From Synechococcus sp. PROS-9-1 (GTDB lineage: Bacteria > Cyanobacteriota > Cyanobacteriia > PCC-6307 > Cyanobiaceae), in the NCBI RefSeq assembly GCF_014279775.1, contig NZ_CP047961.1, forward strand, positions 186,001 through 250,000: a DNA stretch of 64,000 nucleotides. Direction: 5' to 3'. This document shows, one piece after another, positions 35,761 to 43,970 of the stretch; the stretch's first letter is position 1, and each line of letters starts with the position of its first letter. The notes beneath the pieces were generated by a model. It was given only the letters and a program-made list of their open reading frames with translations. It did not search any database and was not told the DNA's origin. The translations under genes were made by a program, and so were the position numbers.

Positions 35761-35792
35761 AGCAACTAGGCCTGACGGAACATCAACAAAAA

Positions 35793-36192
35793 GGGTTGAA
35801 AGCAGGACATAAGCCGGGTTCTGTTCACCCTTCCAAGGAAGGGGGGTGATCATCTATCTGGGATCGCCGTTACCGACGACCTCGAGCGGCGCATACTGGC
35901 GGAACGGGGAAGATGGCCACCCGTCGTTCCTAGGCCTTGCTCCCAGCCGGGGTTTACCGAGCCAGCACCTCTCGATGCTGCTGGTGCGCTCTTACCGCAC
36001 CTTTGCACCCTTGCCTGTGCCGGCAGAACCGGCCATCGGCGGTGTGTTTCTGTGGCACTCTCCTCACGGTCACCCGCACTGGGCGTTACCCAGCAAGCCT
36101 GGCCATCGGGGAGCCCGGACTTTCCTCAATCGATGACTCCAGCCCGAAGGCAACACCCATCGATTGCGATCACCTCGCCTACTTTCAACCCC
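35793..36192 (-). ncRNA. rnpB: RNase P RNA (class A)
   Basis: Catalytic RNA that matures tRNA 5' ends. On the minus strand the 5' part contains GAGGAAAGTCCGGGCTCC (complement of about 36109-36126), the universal P4/P2-adjacent core. The 3' part contains ACAGAACCCGGCTTATG (complement of about 35804-35820), which forms the other side of P4 and the CCA-contact loop region. The ends pair as helix P1: GGTTGAAAGTAGG at the 5' end with CCTGCTTTCAACC at the 3' end, one mismatch. The length of about 400 nt fits cyanobacterial rnpB. The ends are set from the P1 pairing and may be off by a few bases. tRNA-Arg lies divergently 15 bp away. Confidence 0.93.
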
Positions 36193-36207
36193 CATAATGG
36201 CCTGTGA

Positions 36208-36281
<74 letters not shown>

Positions 36282-36557
36282 TTGTTTAAGACTCCGTTTG
36301 CTGCACGGCTTTTAAAGGATGCGAAGGGCCAGACATTGGCTCAAGAAAGCGATGTTTTGTTAGGAATCGCTTCGCTGGATGAAGCGATTAGCTGAGCCAA
36401 TGGCTTCATCCTGGATTTGGCAGCAACCGGACTAGCCCAAGTTCCGTTGGAAGAGCTCCGCTCTGGAGCCTCTGCTTGATGAGGGCCGCAGTGACCTGCA
36501 GAAGCTCTCAGGCTTCGGTCTGTTGATCCCTGGGAAGGATGGCAAACGGGAGATGTT
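36282..36557. repeat. Gene-free stretch with a nested inverted repeat
   Basis: Two perfect 9-bp inverted repeats are nested. The outer arms are ATTGGCTCA (36335-36343) and TGAGCCAAT (36393-36401). The inner arms are AATCGCTTC (36365-36373) and GAAGCGATT (36381-36389), with the loop GCTGGAT. A structured RNA or cruciform could form. No poly-T tract follows on the plus strand, so it is not a classical terminator. The remaining sequence up to the fic stop has no convincing reading frame and may be relic DNA. Confidence 0.6.
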
Positions 36558-37730
36558 TCAGAGCGGTTCGGCGCCCTCGCTGAGGATGGCCAGAAAGGCT
36601 TCGTAGGCAAAGAAGCGATTGCGTTGCCCACCGGTGATTTCCCGCGCAATGCCTAGTTTCACAAGGGCCTCAAGAGATTTGGAGGTGGTCGGAAAGCTCA
36701 GGTCACAGGCGGCACTGAGCTGACCGATGCTGTTCAGCGGCCGTCGGCAGAGGGCCGCAAATACCAGCCTCACACTGGGGCCTGAGCGACCCAAGCCGCT
36801 CAGGCAGCTCTCGTCAGCACGGAACAATGCCAGAAGTCGATGAGCGGTGGTTGCCGCGGCTGTCGCTGTGCTCTCTACTCCCTCTAGAAAGAAATCAATC
36901 CAGGCCTCCCAGTCGCCGTTCAGGCGCACACTATTGAGCAGCTCGTAGTAGCGGTTGCGGTGCTGCTTAAAGAACAAACTGAGATAAAGAAGAGGCTGCT
37001 GCAGAACCCCGGCATCGATCAGCATCAACACGATGAGTAGCCGGCCCAGGCGGCCGTTGCCGTCCAGGAAGGGGTGGATGGTTTCGAGCTGCACGTGCGC
37101 CAGGGCGGCCCGGACCAGCACAGGCAGGGCATGGGCCCCGTCAGTTGTGCCATGAATGAAGTGCTCCAGTTGGCCCATGCACGCCTCCACAAGTCCCGGG
37201 GGGGGGGGCACGAAGCTGGCGTTGCCGGGTCGGGTGCCACCGATCCAGTTCTGACTACGGCGGAACTCCCCAGGCAGCCGATCGGCTCCGCGGCCGCTGG
37301 CGAGCAGTAGTGCGTGGATCTCCCGCAGCAAGCGGGAGGAGAGGGGGAAGCCATCCCGCAGCCGTGCTAGTCCATGTTCCAGCCCCGCCACGTAGCTAGA
37401 GACCTCGACCACGTCGTCTAAGGGAGCGCCGGGGGCTTCCTCCAGTTCAAATAGCAGTAGGTCTGAGAGGGACGACTGGGTTCCCTCGATCTGGGAGGAA
37501 AGTAAAGCTTCACGCCGCACATAGGCGTAAAGAAAAAGCTCCGGATCCGGGAGCAGGGATGACACCCCATCAAGGCGCCCGCAAGACAGCAGCGCCCTTT
37601 CATGCAGCGCCTGCAGAGGACCTTCGAGCAGGACGGCTGGATCAGGCGGTAAGGGCGCCGGCACGTAGGCGCGAACGGTCTCACCAGCTGTGCTCGTGAT
37701 CTCGTAGCGTCCCGCATCGTCGCGTTGCAT
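36558..37730 (-). CDS. Fic-domain AMP-transferase with N-terminal inhibitory motif and C-terminal winged helix
   Basis: 390-residue Fic protein that most likely adenylylates proteins. The core is HPFLDGNGRLGR (about residues 217-228), a perfect HxFxDGNGRxxR with catalytic His. SSQIEGTQSS near 75-84 matches the (S/T)xxxE(G/N) inhibitory helix of class II Fic proteins, which self-restrains by placing a Glu in the ATP site. The C-terminal part (about 310-385: SIGQLSAACDLSFPTTSKSL to RNRFFAYEAF) looks like a winged helix that may bind DNA. I start at ATG 37730 because the longer frame to 37805 would span a palindrome 16 bp upstream. It is alone between tRNA-Arg and mscL. Confidence 0.92.
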   Translation of the reverse strand: MQRDDAGRYEITSTAGETVRAYVPAPLPPDPAVLLEGPLQALHERALLSCGRLDGVSSLLPDPELFLYAYVRREALLSSQIEGTQSSLSDLLLFELEEAPGAPLDDVVEVSSYVAGLEHGLARLRDGFPLSSRLLREIHALLLASGRGADRLPGEFRRSQNWIGGTRPGNASFVPPPPGLVEACMGQLEHFIHGTTDGAHALPVLVRAALAHVQLETIHPFLDGNGRLGRLLIVLMLIDAGVLQQPLLYLSLFFKQHRNRYYELLNSVRLNGDWEAWIDFFLEGVESTATAAATTAHRLLALFRADESCLSGLGRSGPSVRLVFAALCRRPLNSIGQLSAACDLSFPTTSKSLEALVKLGIAREITGGQRNRFFAYEAFLAILSEGAEPL

Positions 37731-37745
37731 GGCTTCTTTCTCGCG

Positions 37746-37776
37746 AACCTTAATAAGCTTGGGCCTTATTAAGGTT
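37746..37776. promoter_or_regulatory. Perfect 12-bp palindrome upstream of fic, probable operator
   Basis: The arms are AACCTTAATAAG (37746-37757) and CTTATTAAGGTT (37765-37776), separated by seven bases (CTTGGGC). It ends 16 bp before the fic start codon, the position of an operator or leader hairpin. Binding by the C-terminal winged helix of the Fic protein itself is a reasonable guess. The AT-rich arms stand out from the GC-rich surroundings. Confidence 0.7.
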
Positions 37777-38014
37777 ACAGGCGCTTCTCTTGAATATGGG
37801 CGCATGGGCCGTGGCCTGTGCAGGCCCTACGCCCAAGCCAAGTTCAATCTGCTCGGGGCGCACTCGAGAATGGTTGTTGCGCATAGCCGATCCTGGTCGA
37901 ACCCGATCGACGTCATCGAGCAAAATTCCTAGCCAAGAGGGACTCAGCAATCCTCTGCAGCGGACGTTTAGGTGTTTGGCTAAGCAGACTGCAATCGCTT
38001 TCGGTTTGATTCCC

Positions 38015-38398
38015 TCAGAAACCCTTGCGCTCTAGGGCGTCTGTGAGGCGAGTGATCGCAGACGCCAGTTGCGCTTGGGGATCGGGTTTGGTTTCGGCAA
38101 CGATCTCTTGCTTGCGTTTTGTGGCCTCGATTGATTTGACAATCGAGAAGCACACAAAGGCGATCACGAGGAAGTTGATGATCGCCACAATCACGCTGCC
38201 TGCTGGCCAGGAATTGATTGAGTCCACATTCGCTGCCTTGAGTGCCGGCTCAAGCGCATTGGTCATCAATAAGGTGACAACCGAGCCAACAACCTTGCCA
38301 AACGCGCCTGCAATCACAACGGCAATGGCGAGATCAACCACATTGCCTTTGTTGATAAAAGCTTTGAAGTCTGCAAATAAACCAGGCTTGCGAGTCAT
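38015..38398 (-). CDS. mscL: Large-conductance mechanosensitive channel
   Basis: Osmotic safety valve in the inner membrane. FADFKAFINKGNVVDLAIAV (residues 8-27) is the highly conserved amphipathic N-helix and the start of TM1, GAFGKVVGSVVTLLM (31-45) forms the pore-lining and gate region, and VIVAIINFLVIAFVCFSIVK (69-88) is TM2. A charged C-terminal helix (LASAITRLTDALE) follows. At 127 aa it is slightly short but complete. ATG 38398 is chosen because the protein begins at the conserved helix; a longer frame upstream to 38833 has no channel-like sequence. Confidence 0.95.
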   Translation of the reverse strand: MTRKPGLFADFKAFINKGNVVDLAIAVVIAGAFGKVVGSVVTLLMTNALEPALKAANVDSINSWPAGSVIVAIINFLVIAFVCFSIVKSIEATKRKQEIVAETKPDPQAQLASAITRLTDALERKGF

Positions 38399-38548
38399 TG
38401 AAGGTTTCAACTGATTCCCATTGGATAGACATTCAGGCTGAGCGTTCCCCGCTCCTAGATACAAATTGATGGATTGCCTTGGATAGATATTGATGGGGGT
38501 AGCCAGATGCCAGACCCCCGATATCTTTGAGGGTGTGAACCCGGTTCC

Positions 38549-38902
38549 ATGACCCAGCTTCACGAGCTTCGACTTCGGCTTTTGGTTCAGCAAGAAAGCG
38601 AGCGCATTGCTGCCAACCAGCCAACCGACCTTGACTTGTCTGTGGTGCAGGCGCGCTGCCTTTGCTGGCTCGCCCTTTTGGCGGAAGCCCATGAGGATCA
38701 GGCCAGCGACGCCGAGAATCGTGGAGACACCGAACAAGCGATGGGTTGGTTTGCCGATTCCATGCGTTTGCGCGATGCGCTCAATGTAGTGAGCTCGATC
38801 GAGATTCCACTGCCAGGGGCCGTGGACAGACATGGAGATCCTTTCGGCGATCAGCTTGGTGATCGGTCTGGGTTCGATCAGGATCCGCCGTTAGCGGCAT
38901 GA
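38549..38902 (+). CDS. Hypothetical protein, 117 aa
   Basis: I do not recognise a family. The protein is acidic and mostly helical in appearance, with no signal peptide or membrane segment. The start (MTQLHELRLRLLVQQESER) is an amphipathic helix, and the segment QARCLCWLALLAEAHEDQA is hydrophobic on one face. The end (RHGDPFGDQLGDRSGFDQD) is Asp/Gly-rich and probably disordered. Codon use is like the surrounding core. The opposite strand is part of the overlong frame of mscL, but the real mscL ends 150 bp away, so both genes can coexist, divergently transcribed. The next small gene follows 36 bp downstream. Confidence 0.6.
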   Translation: MTQLHELRLRLLVQQESERIAANQPTDLDLSVVQARCLCWLALLAEAHEDQASDAENRGDTEQAMGWFADSMRLRDALNVVSSIEIPLPGAVDRHGDPFGDQLGDRSGFDQDPPLAA

Positions 38903-38938
38903 TCAGGTGCCATGATGGTTAATAACTGAGGGTCTGCT

Positions 38939-39394
38939 TTGCCTGAAGAGCCCTGTCAATGTCCGGACTGTCAACGCTTCTATCGAGAGCATGACCGTCT
39001 GATCAGAGAGTCACCAACCTTGCGTCAGCAGCAGGAGCTGAGTTGGGCGGCGCTTCAAGCCTTTAGAACCTTGTCTGGCCGCGTGCTCGAGGACCTTCAA
39101 AAACAACACGGCACTCCAGGCGCTGACGCCCAAACCCATGCCACTCCGATGGGTGGTGGAGAAGAGCCTGCTGATGCGACCCATCAAGCGATGGCTGATC
39201 TTGAAAACATCAACGCTCACTTATTTTCAATCGAAGCGTTGATGGAGCGCATCTTTGATGTTCGCGTGCCCGACGATATTGAACAGAAATTCAGGGAGCT
39301 GGCCGGTGAGCTAGCCCCAGACCCCCTCAATGCTGATCGCCTGCGTTTAAATCGCTTGCTGCACCAAACCCCTGATCTTCCTGATCGCAGCTGA
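38939..39394 (+). CDS. Hypothetical protein with N-terminal cysteine cluster, 151 aa
   Basis: Function unknown. The N-terminus PEEPCQCPDCQRFYREHDR has CxCxxC, which might bind zinc. The rest is helical and charged (RQQQELSWAALQAFRTLSGR; DLENINAHLFSIEALMERIF). A TTG at 38939 is the only start before the Cys cluster, so the N-terminus is uncertain. It is followed by a strong terminator shared with glgP from the other strand, and codon use is core-like. Confidence 0.6.
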   Translation: MPEEPCQCPDCQRFYREHDRLIRESPTLRQQQELSWAALQAFRTLSGRVLEDLQKQHGTPGADAQTHATPMGGGEEPADATHQAMADLENINAHLFSIEALMERIFDVRVPDDIEQKFRELAGELAPDPLNADRLRLNRLLHQTPDLPDRS

Positions 39395-39417
39395 ACATTC
39401 TGAGATCAATTCCGCTC

Positions 39418-39453
39418 AAAAAAAGCCCTCGAGATCATCGCGAGGGCTTTTTT
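39418..39453. terminator. Bidirectional rho-independent terminator
   Basis: AAAAAAGCCCTCG and CGAGGGCTTTTTT form a strong GC stem with A-tract and T-tract on both sides, so it works in either direction. It lies between the converging ends of the 38939 gene and glgP. Confidence 0.93.
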
Positions 39454-39477
39454 AATGCAAGGGCAATTGCCCTTCCA

Positions 39478-42003
39478 CTAATCAGGCACGTCGCAGGTGA
39501 TCTCTACGGGCATGGGCTCAACCTTCCAGATGTCACGGCAGTAGTCACGGATCGAGCGATCCGATGAAAAGAAGCCGCTTCTGGCGCTGTTCAACACCGA
39601 CATCCGGTTCCAGTGATGGCGATCGGTCCAGGCCAGGCTCACCGCATCTTGAGCGCGCAAGTAATCGGCGAAATCAGCCATCACAAAGAACGGATCATTG
39701 CCCGTGAGGTTGTCTATCAGAGGACGGAACAGCTCACCATCCCCATTGCTGAAATGACCCATTTCCACCAAGCGGATGGCTTCAGCAAGCTCAGGAACAG
39801 ACTCCACCACGTCCCAAGGCCTGTAACCGCTCTGCTTGAGGGCAGCAATTTCTTCCACGGTCTTGCCGAAGAGGAAGAAGTTTTCAGGTCCCACGTGCTC
39901 ACGGATTTCCACGTTGGCACCATCGAGGGTGCCAATCGTGAGCGCTCCATTCATCGCGAACTTCATGTTGCCGGTGCCGGAGGCTTCCTTGCCGGCGGTG
40001 GAGATCTGTTCGGAAAGATCCGAGGCTGGATACACCTGTTCACCCAGCTTGACGTTGTAATCAGCCAGGAACACCACCCTTAGCCGTCCGTCCATATCCG
40101 GATCAGCGTTGATCGTTTCGGCGATGCCATTGATGAAGCGGATGATCAACTTGGCCATGTAATAGCCAGGTGCCGCCTTGCCTCCAAAGATCACCGTGCG
40201 CGGGGCCATGCCATCGGCCTGGCCGTTTTTGATCCTGAGGTATTGGGTGATCACCTGCAGCGCGTTGAGGTGTTGGCGTTTGTACTCATGGATGCGCTTC
40301 ACCTGCACGTCAAACAGGCTGGATGGATCCACCAACACGCCCGTGTTGCGGTGGATGTAGGTCGACAGCTTGCGCTTCACGGAGAGCTTGGTGTCTTCCC
40401 AATGAGTGAGGAAGCCAGTGTCGTTCTTGCGATCCTCAAGCTTGCGCAGGAGCTCCATGTTGGTGACCCAGTCGGGGCCCACATGCTCATCAAGCAGGGC
40501 AGAGAGTCCTGGATTGGAGAGTGCAACCCAGCGCCTAGGGGTCACGCCATTCGTCACGTTGGTGAATTTTTCGGGCCAGAGCTCAGCGAATTCAGGCATC
40601 AGCTGCTCACGCACCAAGTCGGAGTGGAGCGCTGCCACACCATTCACGTGATGGGCGCCAATGGTGGCGAGGTGTGCCATCCGGATCGACTTACCCCCCT
40701 CCTCATCAATGATCGAGAGTTTGCGTTGAATCGCCTCGTTACCGGGGTAACGCAGGCGCACTTGCTGCAGGAAGCGGCGGTTGATTTCGTAAATCAGCTC
40801 AAGGTGCCTAGGCAACAGGCTTCCAAACAGGTTGAGATCCCATTTTTCGAGGGCCTCGGGAAGCAGGGTGTGGTTGGTGTAAGCCACGGAACGGCGGGTG
40901 ATGTCCCACGCCTTATCCCATTCCATGTGACGATCATCGATCAGCAGACGCATCAGTTCTGCCACAGCGATGGCGGGGTGGGTGTCGTTGAGCTGAACGG
41001 TCCAGTACTCAGGGAAGTCGTCAACGGATAGCCCACGGTTATCGAGGCTGCGCAACATGTCCTGAAGGGAGCAGCTCACAAAGAAGTGCTGCTGTTTCAG
41101 GCGTAGGCGCCGGCCTTCATCGGTGCCGTCGTTCGGGTAAAGCACCTTGGAGAGGGTTTCGCTGCCCACCTTCTCTTCCACTGCGCCGTAGTAATCGCCG
41201 ATGTTGAAGGCATAGAAATCAAAGCTTTCCGTGGCATCGGCGCGCCATAGACGCAGGCGATCGCAGGTGTTCACGCGGTAGCCGAGAACGGGGACATCGT
41301 GGGGCACGCCAATGGCGTGATCCGACGGGATCCAGCGCGAGCGGTAGTTGGCTTTGTCGTCTAAGTAGCTCTCAGTGCGCCCGCCAAAACCCACAAAGCA
41401 GGCCTGATCGGGTTGGGGCAGTTCCCAGGGCCAACCACCCTTCAGCCACTTGTCGGTGACCTCCACCTGCCAGCCATCGCGGATCAGCTGATCAAAAATT
41501 CCAAATTCGTAGCGGATGCCATAGCCCGTGGCAGGGATTTGCAGGCTCGCGAGCGACTCCATATAGCAAGCAGCTAGGCGCCCCAGGCCGCCATTGCCGA
41601 GGCCTGGCTCTTCTTCCACTTCGATGATCTGCTGCAGGGATTCAATCCCGAAGCGTTTCACGGCTTCTTCTGCTTCGTTTTGGATTCCCAGATTGAGCAG
41701 GTTGTTGGCCAGTTGCGGTCCAATCAGAAATTCCGCAGATAGATAGGCCACCGTTTTTTGCGGTCGTTCCCGAATCGCCTCCAAGCTGGCCAAGTAGCGG
41801 GTCATCAGCCGATCGCGCACGGCATAGCTCAGGGCCATGTAGAGGTCATGGCGGCTAGCGGATGGTGCAAGCTTGCCCAGCGTGAAAAACAGGTGCTCTG
41901 TCATGCCGTCGAACACGGCATCAGCATCCAATCCGGCTCGTTCTGGGTCGGCGTAGCAACCAGGAGTTGGAAGGCGAAGATCGAGGGGTTCGGAGCTGCT
42001 CAT
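39478..42003 (-). CDS. glgP: Glycogen phosphorylase
   Basis: Releases glucose 1-phosphate from glycogen using phosphate and PLP, which mobilises night-time carbon reserves. The PLP site KEASGTGNMKFAMNG near residue 680 contains the Schiff-base Lys in GNMKF. Other conserved blocks are YLSAEFLIGPQLANNL near 90, EEEPGLGNGGLGRLAACYM near 130, VQLNDTHPAIAVAEL near 333 and TNVTNGVTPRRWV near 480. The 841 aa are full length. The gene is monocistronic, with a terminator 25 bp after its stop, and transcribed divergently from the antiporter gene. Confidence 0.97.
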   Translation of the reverse strand: MSSSEPLDLRLPTPGCYADPERAGLDADAVFDGMTEHLFFTLGKLAPSASRHDLYMALSYAVRDRLMTRYLASLEAIRERPQKTVAYLSAEFLIGPQLANNLLNLGIQNEAEEAVKRFGIESLQQIIEVEEEPGLGNGGLGRLAACYMESLASLQIPATGYGIRYEFGIFDQLIRDGWQVEVTDKWLKGGWPWELPQPDQACFVGFGGRTESYLDDKANYRSRWIPSDHAIGVPHDVPVLGYRVNTCDRLRLWRADATESFDFYAFNIGDYYGAVEEKVGSETLSKVLYPNDGTDEGRRLRLKQQHFFVSCSLQDMLRSLDNRGLSVDDFPEYWTVQLNDTHPAIAVAELMRLLIDDRHMEWDKAWDITRRSVAYTNHTLLPEALEKWDLNLFGSLLPRHLELIYEINRRFLQQVRLRYPGNEAIQRKLSIIDEEGGKSIRMAHLATIGAHHVNGVAALHSDLVREQLMPEFAELWPEKFTNVTNGVTPRRWVALSNPGLSALLDEHVGPDWVTNMELLRKLEDRKNDTGFLTHWEDTKLSVKRKLSTYIHRNTGVLVDPSSLFDVQVKRIHEYKRQHLNALQVITQYLRIKNGQADGMAPRTVIFGGKAAPGYYMAKLIIRFINGIAETINADPDMDGRLRVVFLADYNVKLGEQVYPASDLSEQISTAGKEASGTGNMKFAMNGALTIGTLDGANVEIREHVGPENFFLFGKTVEEIAALKQSGYRPWDVVESVPELAEAIRLVEMGHFSNGDGELFRPLIDNLTGNDPFFVMADFADYLRAQDAVSLAWTDRHHWNRMSVLNSARSGFFSSDRSIRDYCRDIWKVEPMPVEITCDVPD

Positions 42004-42183
42004 GGAGGGGGAAATATGGCGTTTGCGTTTTGTGTTCGATTAAGTGTGGTGGTATCGAGCCAAGAAAGCTTGAAACAGTGCAGGAACTGTGACCGAGGCG
42101 TCCTTTTTGTTGCCATCAGCAAGCACAGGTTCCCAATGCGCGGCCGCTGACCGTGTTTGCCCTTAAGGTCCCGCTGAGAAAAC

Positions 42184-43590
42184 ATGCCGATTCCGATGCT
42201 CGCTGCTGCGATGCCGCCCCTTCTCACGCCGCTTCTGGCTGAACTGTCAGCCCACGATCTCGAGATGGCGGGCACCTTGATTGGGGTTGGTCGATTCATG
42301 CTGATCTTCGTGGCGGCGCGAGCGCTGGCCGAGGTTTTGGTGCGCCTTCAGCTCCCGACAATTTTGGGAGAACTGCTTGCAGGTGTGTTGATCGGCGCCT
42401 CTGGTCTGCATCTATTGGTGCCACCAGAAACCCAAGTGGAGCTGAGCAATGGCTTAATCACCCTGCTGAGCTCTCTGGGCAATGTGCCGCCCGAATCGGT
42501 CACGGAGCTCTACAACGAGAGCTTCCCAGCCTTGGAGGCTGTGGCGCAGCTTGGTCTGTTTGCTTTGCTCTTCCTTACCGGTTTGGAGAGTGAGCTTGAT
42601 GAGCTGATCGCCGTGGGCACGCAAGCCTTCACCGTGGCTGTAGCCGGTGTGGTGTTGCCTTTTGCCCTGGGCACCTGGGGGCTGATGGCCATCTTCCATG
42701 TGGGCGCGATCCCAGCAATCTTTGCGGGCGCCTCGATGACCGCCACCAGCATTGGCATTACCGCCAGTGTGTTCGGAGAACTTGGATATTTGAAAACCCG
42801 CGAGGGGCAGATCGTGATCGGTGCGGCCGTTCTCGATGACATCCTCGGCATCGTGATCTTGGCCGTGGTGATTGCCTTGGCCTCGGGCGGAAGCCTGGAC
42901 ATTGGTCCGATCCTGAAGCTCGTCGCGGCCGCCGCTGTGTTTGTTGTGGCGGCGATTGGCTTGAGCCGCTCGGCAGCCCCCGCTTTCGACTGGCTGATCG
43001 ACAAACTCAAGGCACCGGGTGAGGTGCTGGTGGCCTCCTTCGTGATCCTCGCGTTGAGCTGCTTTACAGCTACCGCGATTGGTCTGGAGGCCGCCCTTGG
43101 CGCCTTCGCGGCTGGCCTGATTCTCAGCAGCTCGAAGCACAATCACGCCATTCAGCAGGCCGTCCTGCCGATCGTGACCCTATTTGCCACGATCTTCTTT
43201 GTGCTGGTGGGTGCTGGCATGGATCTGTCGGTGATCAATCCTTCCGATCCCGCCAGCCGTACCGCTTTGATCATCGCGGCCTTCCTGTTTGTGGTGGCGG
43301 TGATTGGCAAGATTGCTGCGGGCTGGGCCTTTGTGAGCAAGCAACCCACACGCCGTCTTGTGGTTGGGCTTGGAATGATGCCGCGCGGGGAAGTCGGTTT
43401 GATTTTCCTCGGTCTTGGCACCAGCGCAAAGCTTTTGTCTCCGTCGCTCGAGGCGGCCATCCTGTTGATGGTGATCGGCACCACCTTCCTGGCTCCGGTG
43501 TTGCTCAGGTTGGTGATTGGTGGCGATAAGCCTGACGACGACGACAAGGTGGATGGCGAGGTGGCGGCTGATCCCGTTGGTTTGATCTAG
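42184..43590 (+). CDS. CPA2-type cation:proton antiporter
   Basis: Membrane antiporter (Na+ or K+ for H+) with about 12-13 segments. LQLPTILGELLAGVLIG (near 57) is the conserved TM motif of the CPA2 family, and LFALLFLTGLESELDEL near 125-140 is the next block. AVLDDILGIVILAVVIA near 215-231 has the paired Asp of the ion site. Unlike KefB/C there is no TrkA-N domain at the C-terminus, which is only a short acidic tail (KPDDDDKVDGE). It resembles NhaS3-type cyanobacterial antiporters. The stop overlaps the converging small membrane protein gene by four bases. The ion specificity is not readable. Confidence 0.9.
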   Translation: MPIPMLAAAMPPLLTPLLAELSAHDLEMAGTLIGVGRFMLIFVAARALAEVLVRLQLPTILGELLAGVLIGASGLHLLVPPETQVELSNGLITLLSSLGNVPPESVTELYNESFPALEAVAQLGLFALLFLTGLESELDELIAVGTQAFTVAVAGVVLPFALGTWGLMAIFHVGAIPAIFAGASMTATSIGITASVFGELGYLKTREGQIVIGAAVLDDILGIVILAVVIALASGGSLDIGPILKLVAAAAVFVVAAIGLSRSAAPAFDWLIDKLKAPGEVLVASFVILALSCFTATAIGLEAALGAFAAGLILSSSKHNHAIQQAVLPIVTLFATIFFVLVGAGMDLSVINPSDPASRTALIIAAFLFVVAVIGKIAAGWAFVSKQPTRRLVVGLGMMPRGEVGLIFLGLGTSAKLLSPSLEAAILLMVIGTTFLAPVLLRLVIGGDKPDDDDKVDGEVAADPVGLI

Positions 43591-43910
43591 TCCCCTTGGC
43601 CGCGAGCGACCATGAGAAACAAACTCCAGCCAATGGTGATTAAGGCCAGGCTGGAGGCCCAGCCTGGTCCGAGTGCCCAGGCCAAGATGAGTTGGGTGAT
43701 CACACCCACAGCAAGGGCGAGCAGAAGACTGCTGATCACCAGCGCGGCCTGACGCCAGGCTCCAGTGAGGGGGCTGTCCTCCAGGCTTGCCTCCAGTCTT
43801 TGCAGGGGGCCACTAAGCGGCAGGTAGAGGGCAAGCGCCCAAAACAGGCCTCCGCTGAGCGTGCTGCTTTGCAGCAGGGGCCCCATCTCGTAAGTGTCCA
43901 TCGTTGGCAA
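43587..43910 (-). CDS. Small hypothetical membrane protein, 107 aa
   Basis: Not recognised. Three hydrophobic stretches are visible: about residues 17-32 (LSGGLFWALALYLPLSG), 53-77 (AALVISSLLLALAVGVITQL) and 82-101 (GWASSLALITIGWSLFLMVA). An amphipathic helix (LQRLEASLEDSPLTGAWR) sits between the first two. Cyanobacterial core-like composition. It converges on the antiporter gene, overlapping by 4 bp. A start at the second Met (43901) is equally possible. Confidence 0.65.
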   Translation of the reverse strand: MPTMDTYEMGPLLQSSTLSGGLFWALALYLPLSGPLQRLEASLEDSPLTGAWRQAALVISSLLLALAVGVITQLILAWALGPGWASSLALITIGWSLFLMVARGQGD

Positions 43911-43970
43911 GTGCCCGGCTCTGCGGAGGAATGAACAGGATGCCTAGCATCGCTGCCCGACGAACAGAGA

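Noticed and set aside
35761-35853. Longer rnc start
   Set aside because: It would lie within the 3' end and P1 helix of rnpB; GTG 35760 fits the RNase III family start.
36341-36649. 102-codon minus-strand frame overlapping the fic 3' end
   Set aside because: It overlaps fic in another frame, includes the inverted repeats, and has no protein-like pattern.
38399-38833. N-terminal extension of the mscL frame
   Set aside because: MscL begins at its conserved N-terminal helix at 38398; the extra 145 residues resemble no channel and overlap a plus-strand gene.
40243-41031. 262-codon plus-strand frame
   Set aside because: Antisense to glgP, which is unmistakable; no ribosome site or conserved motif.
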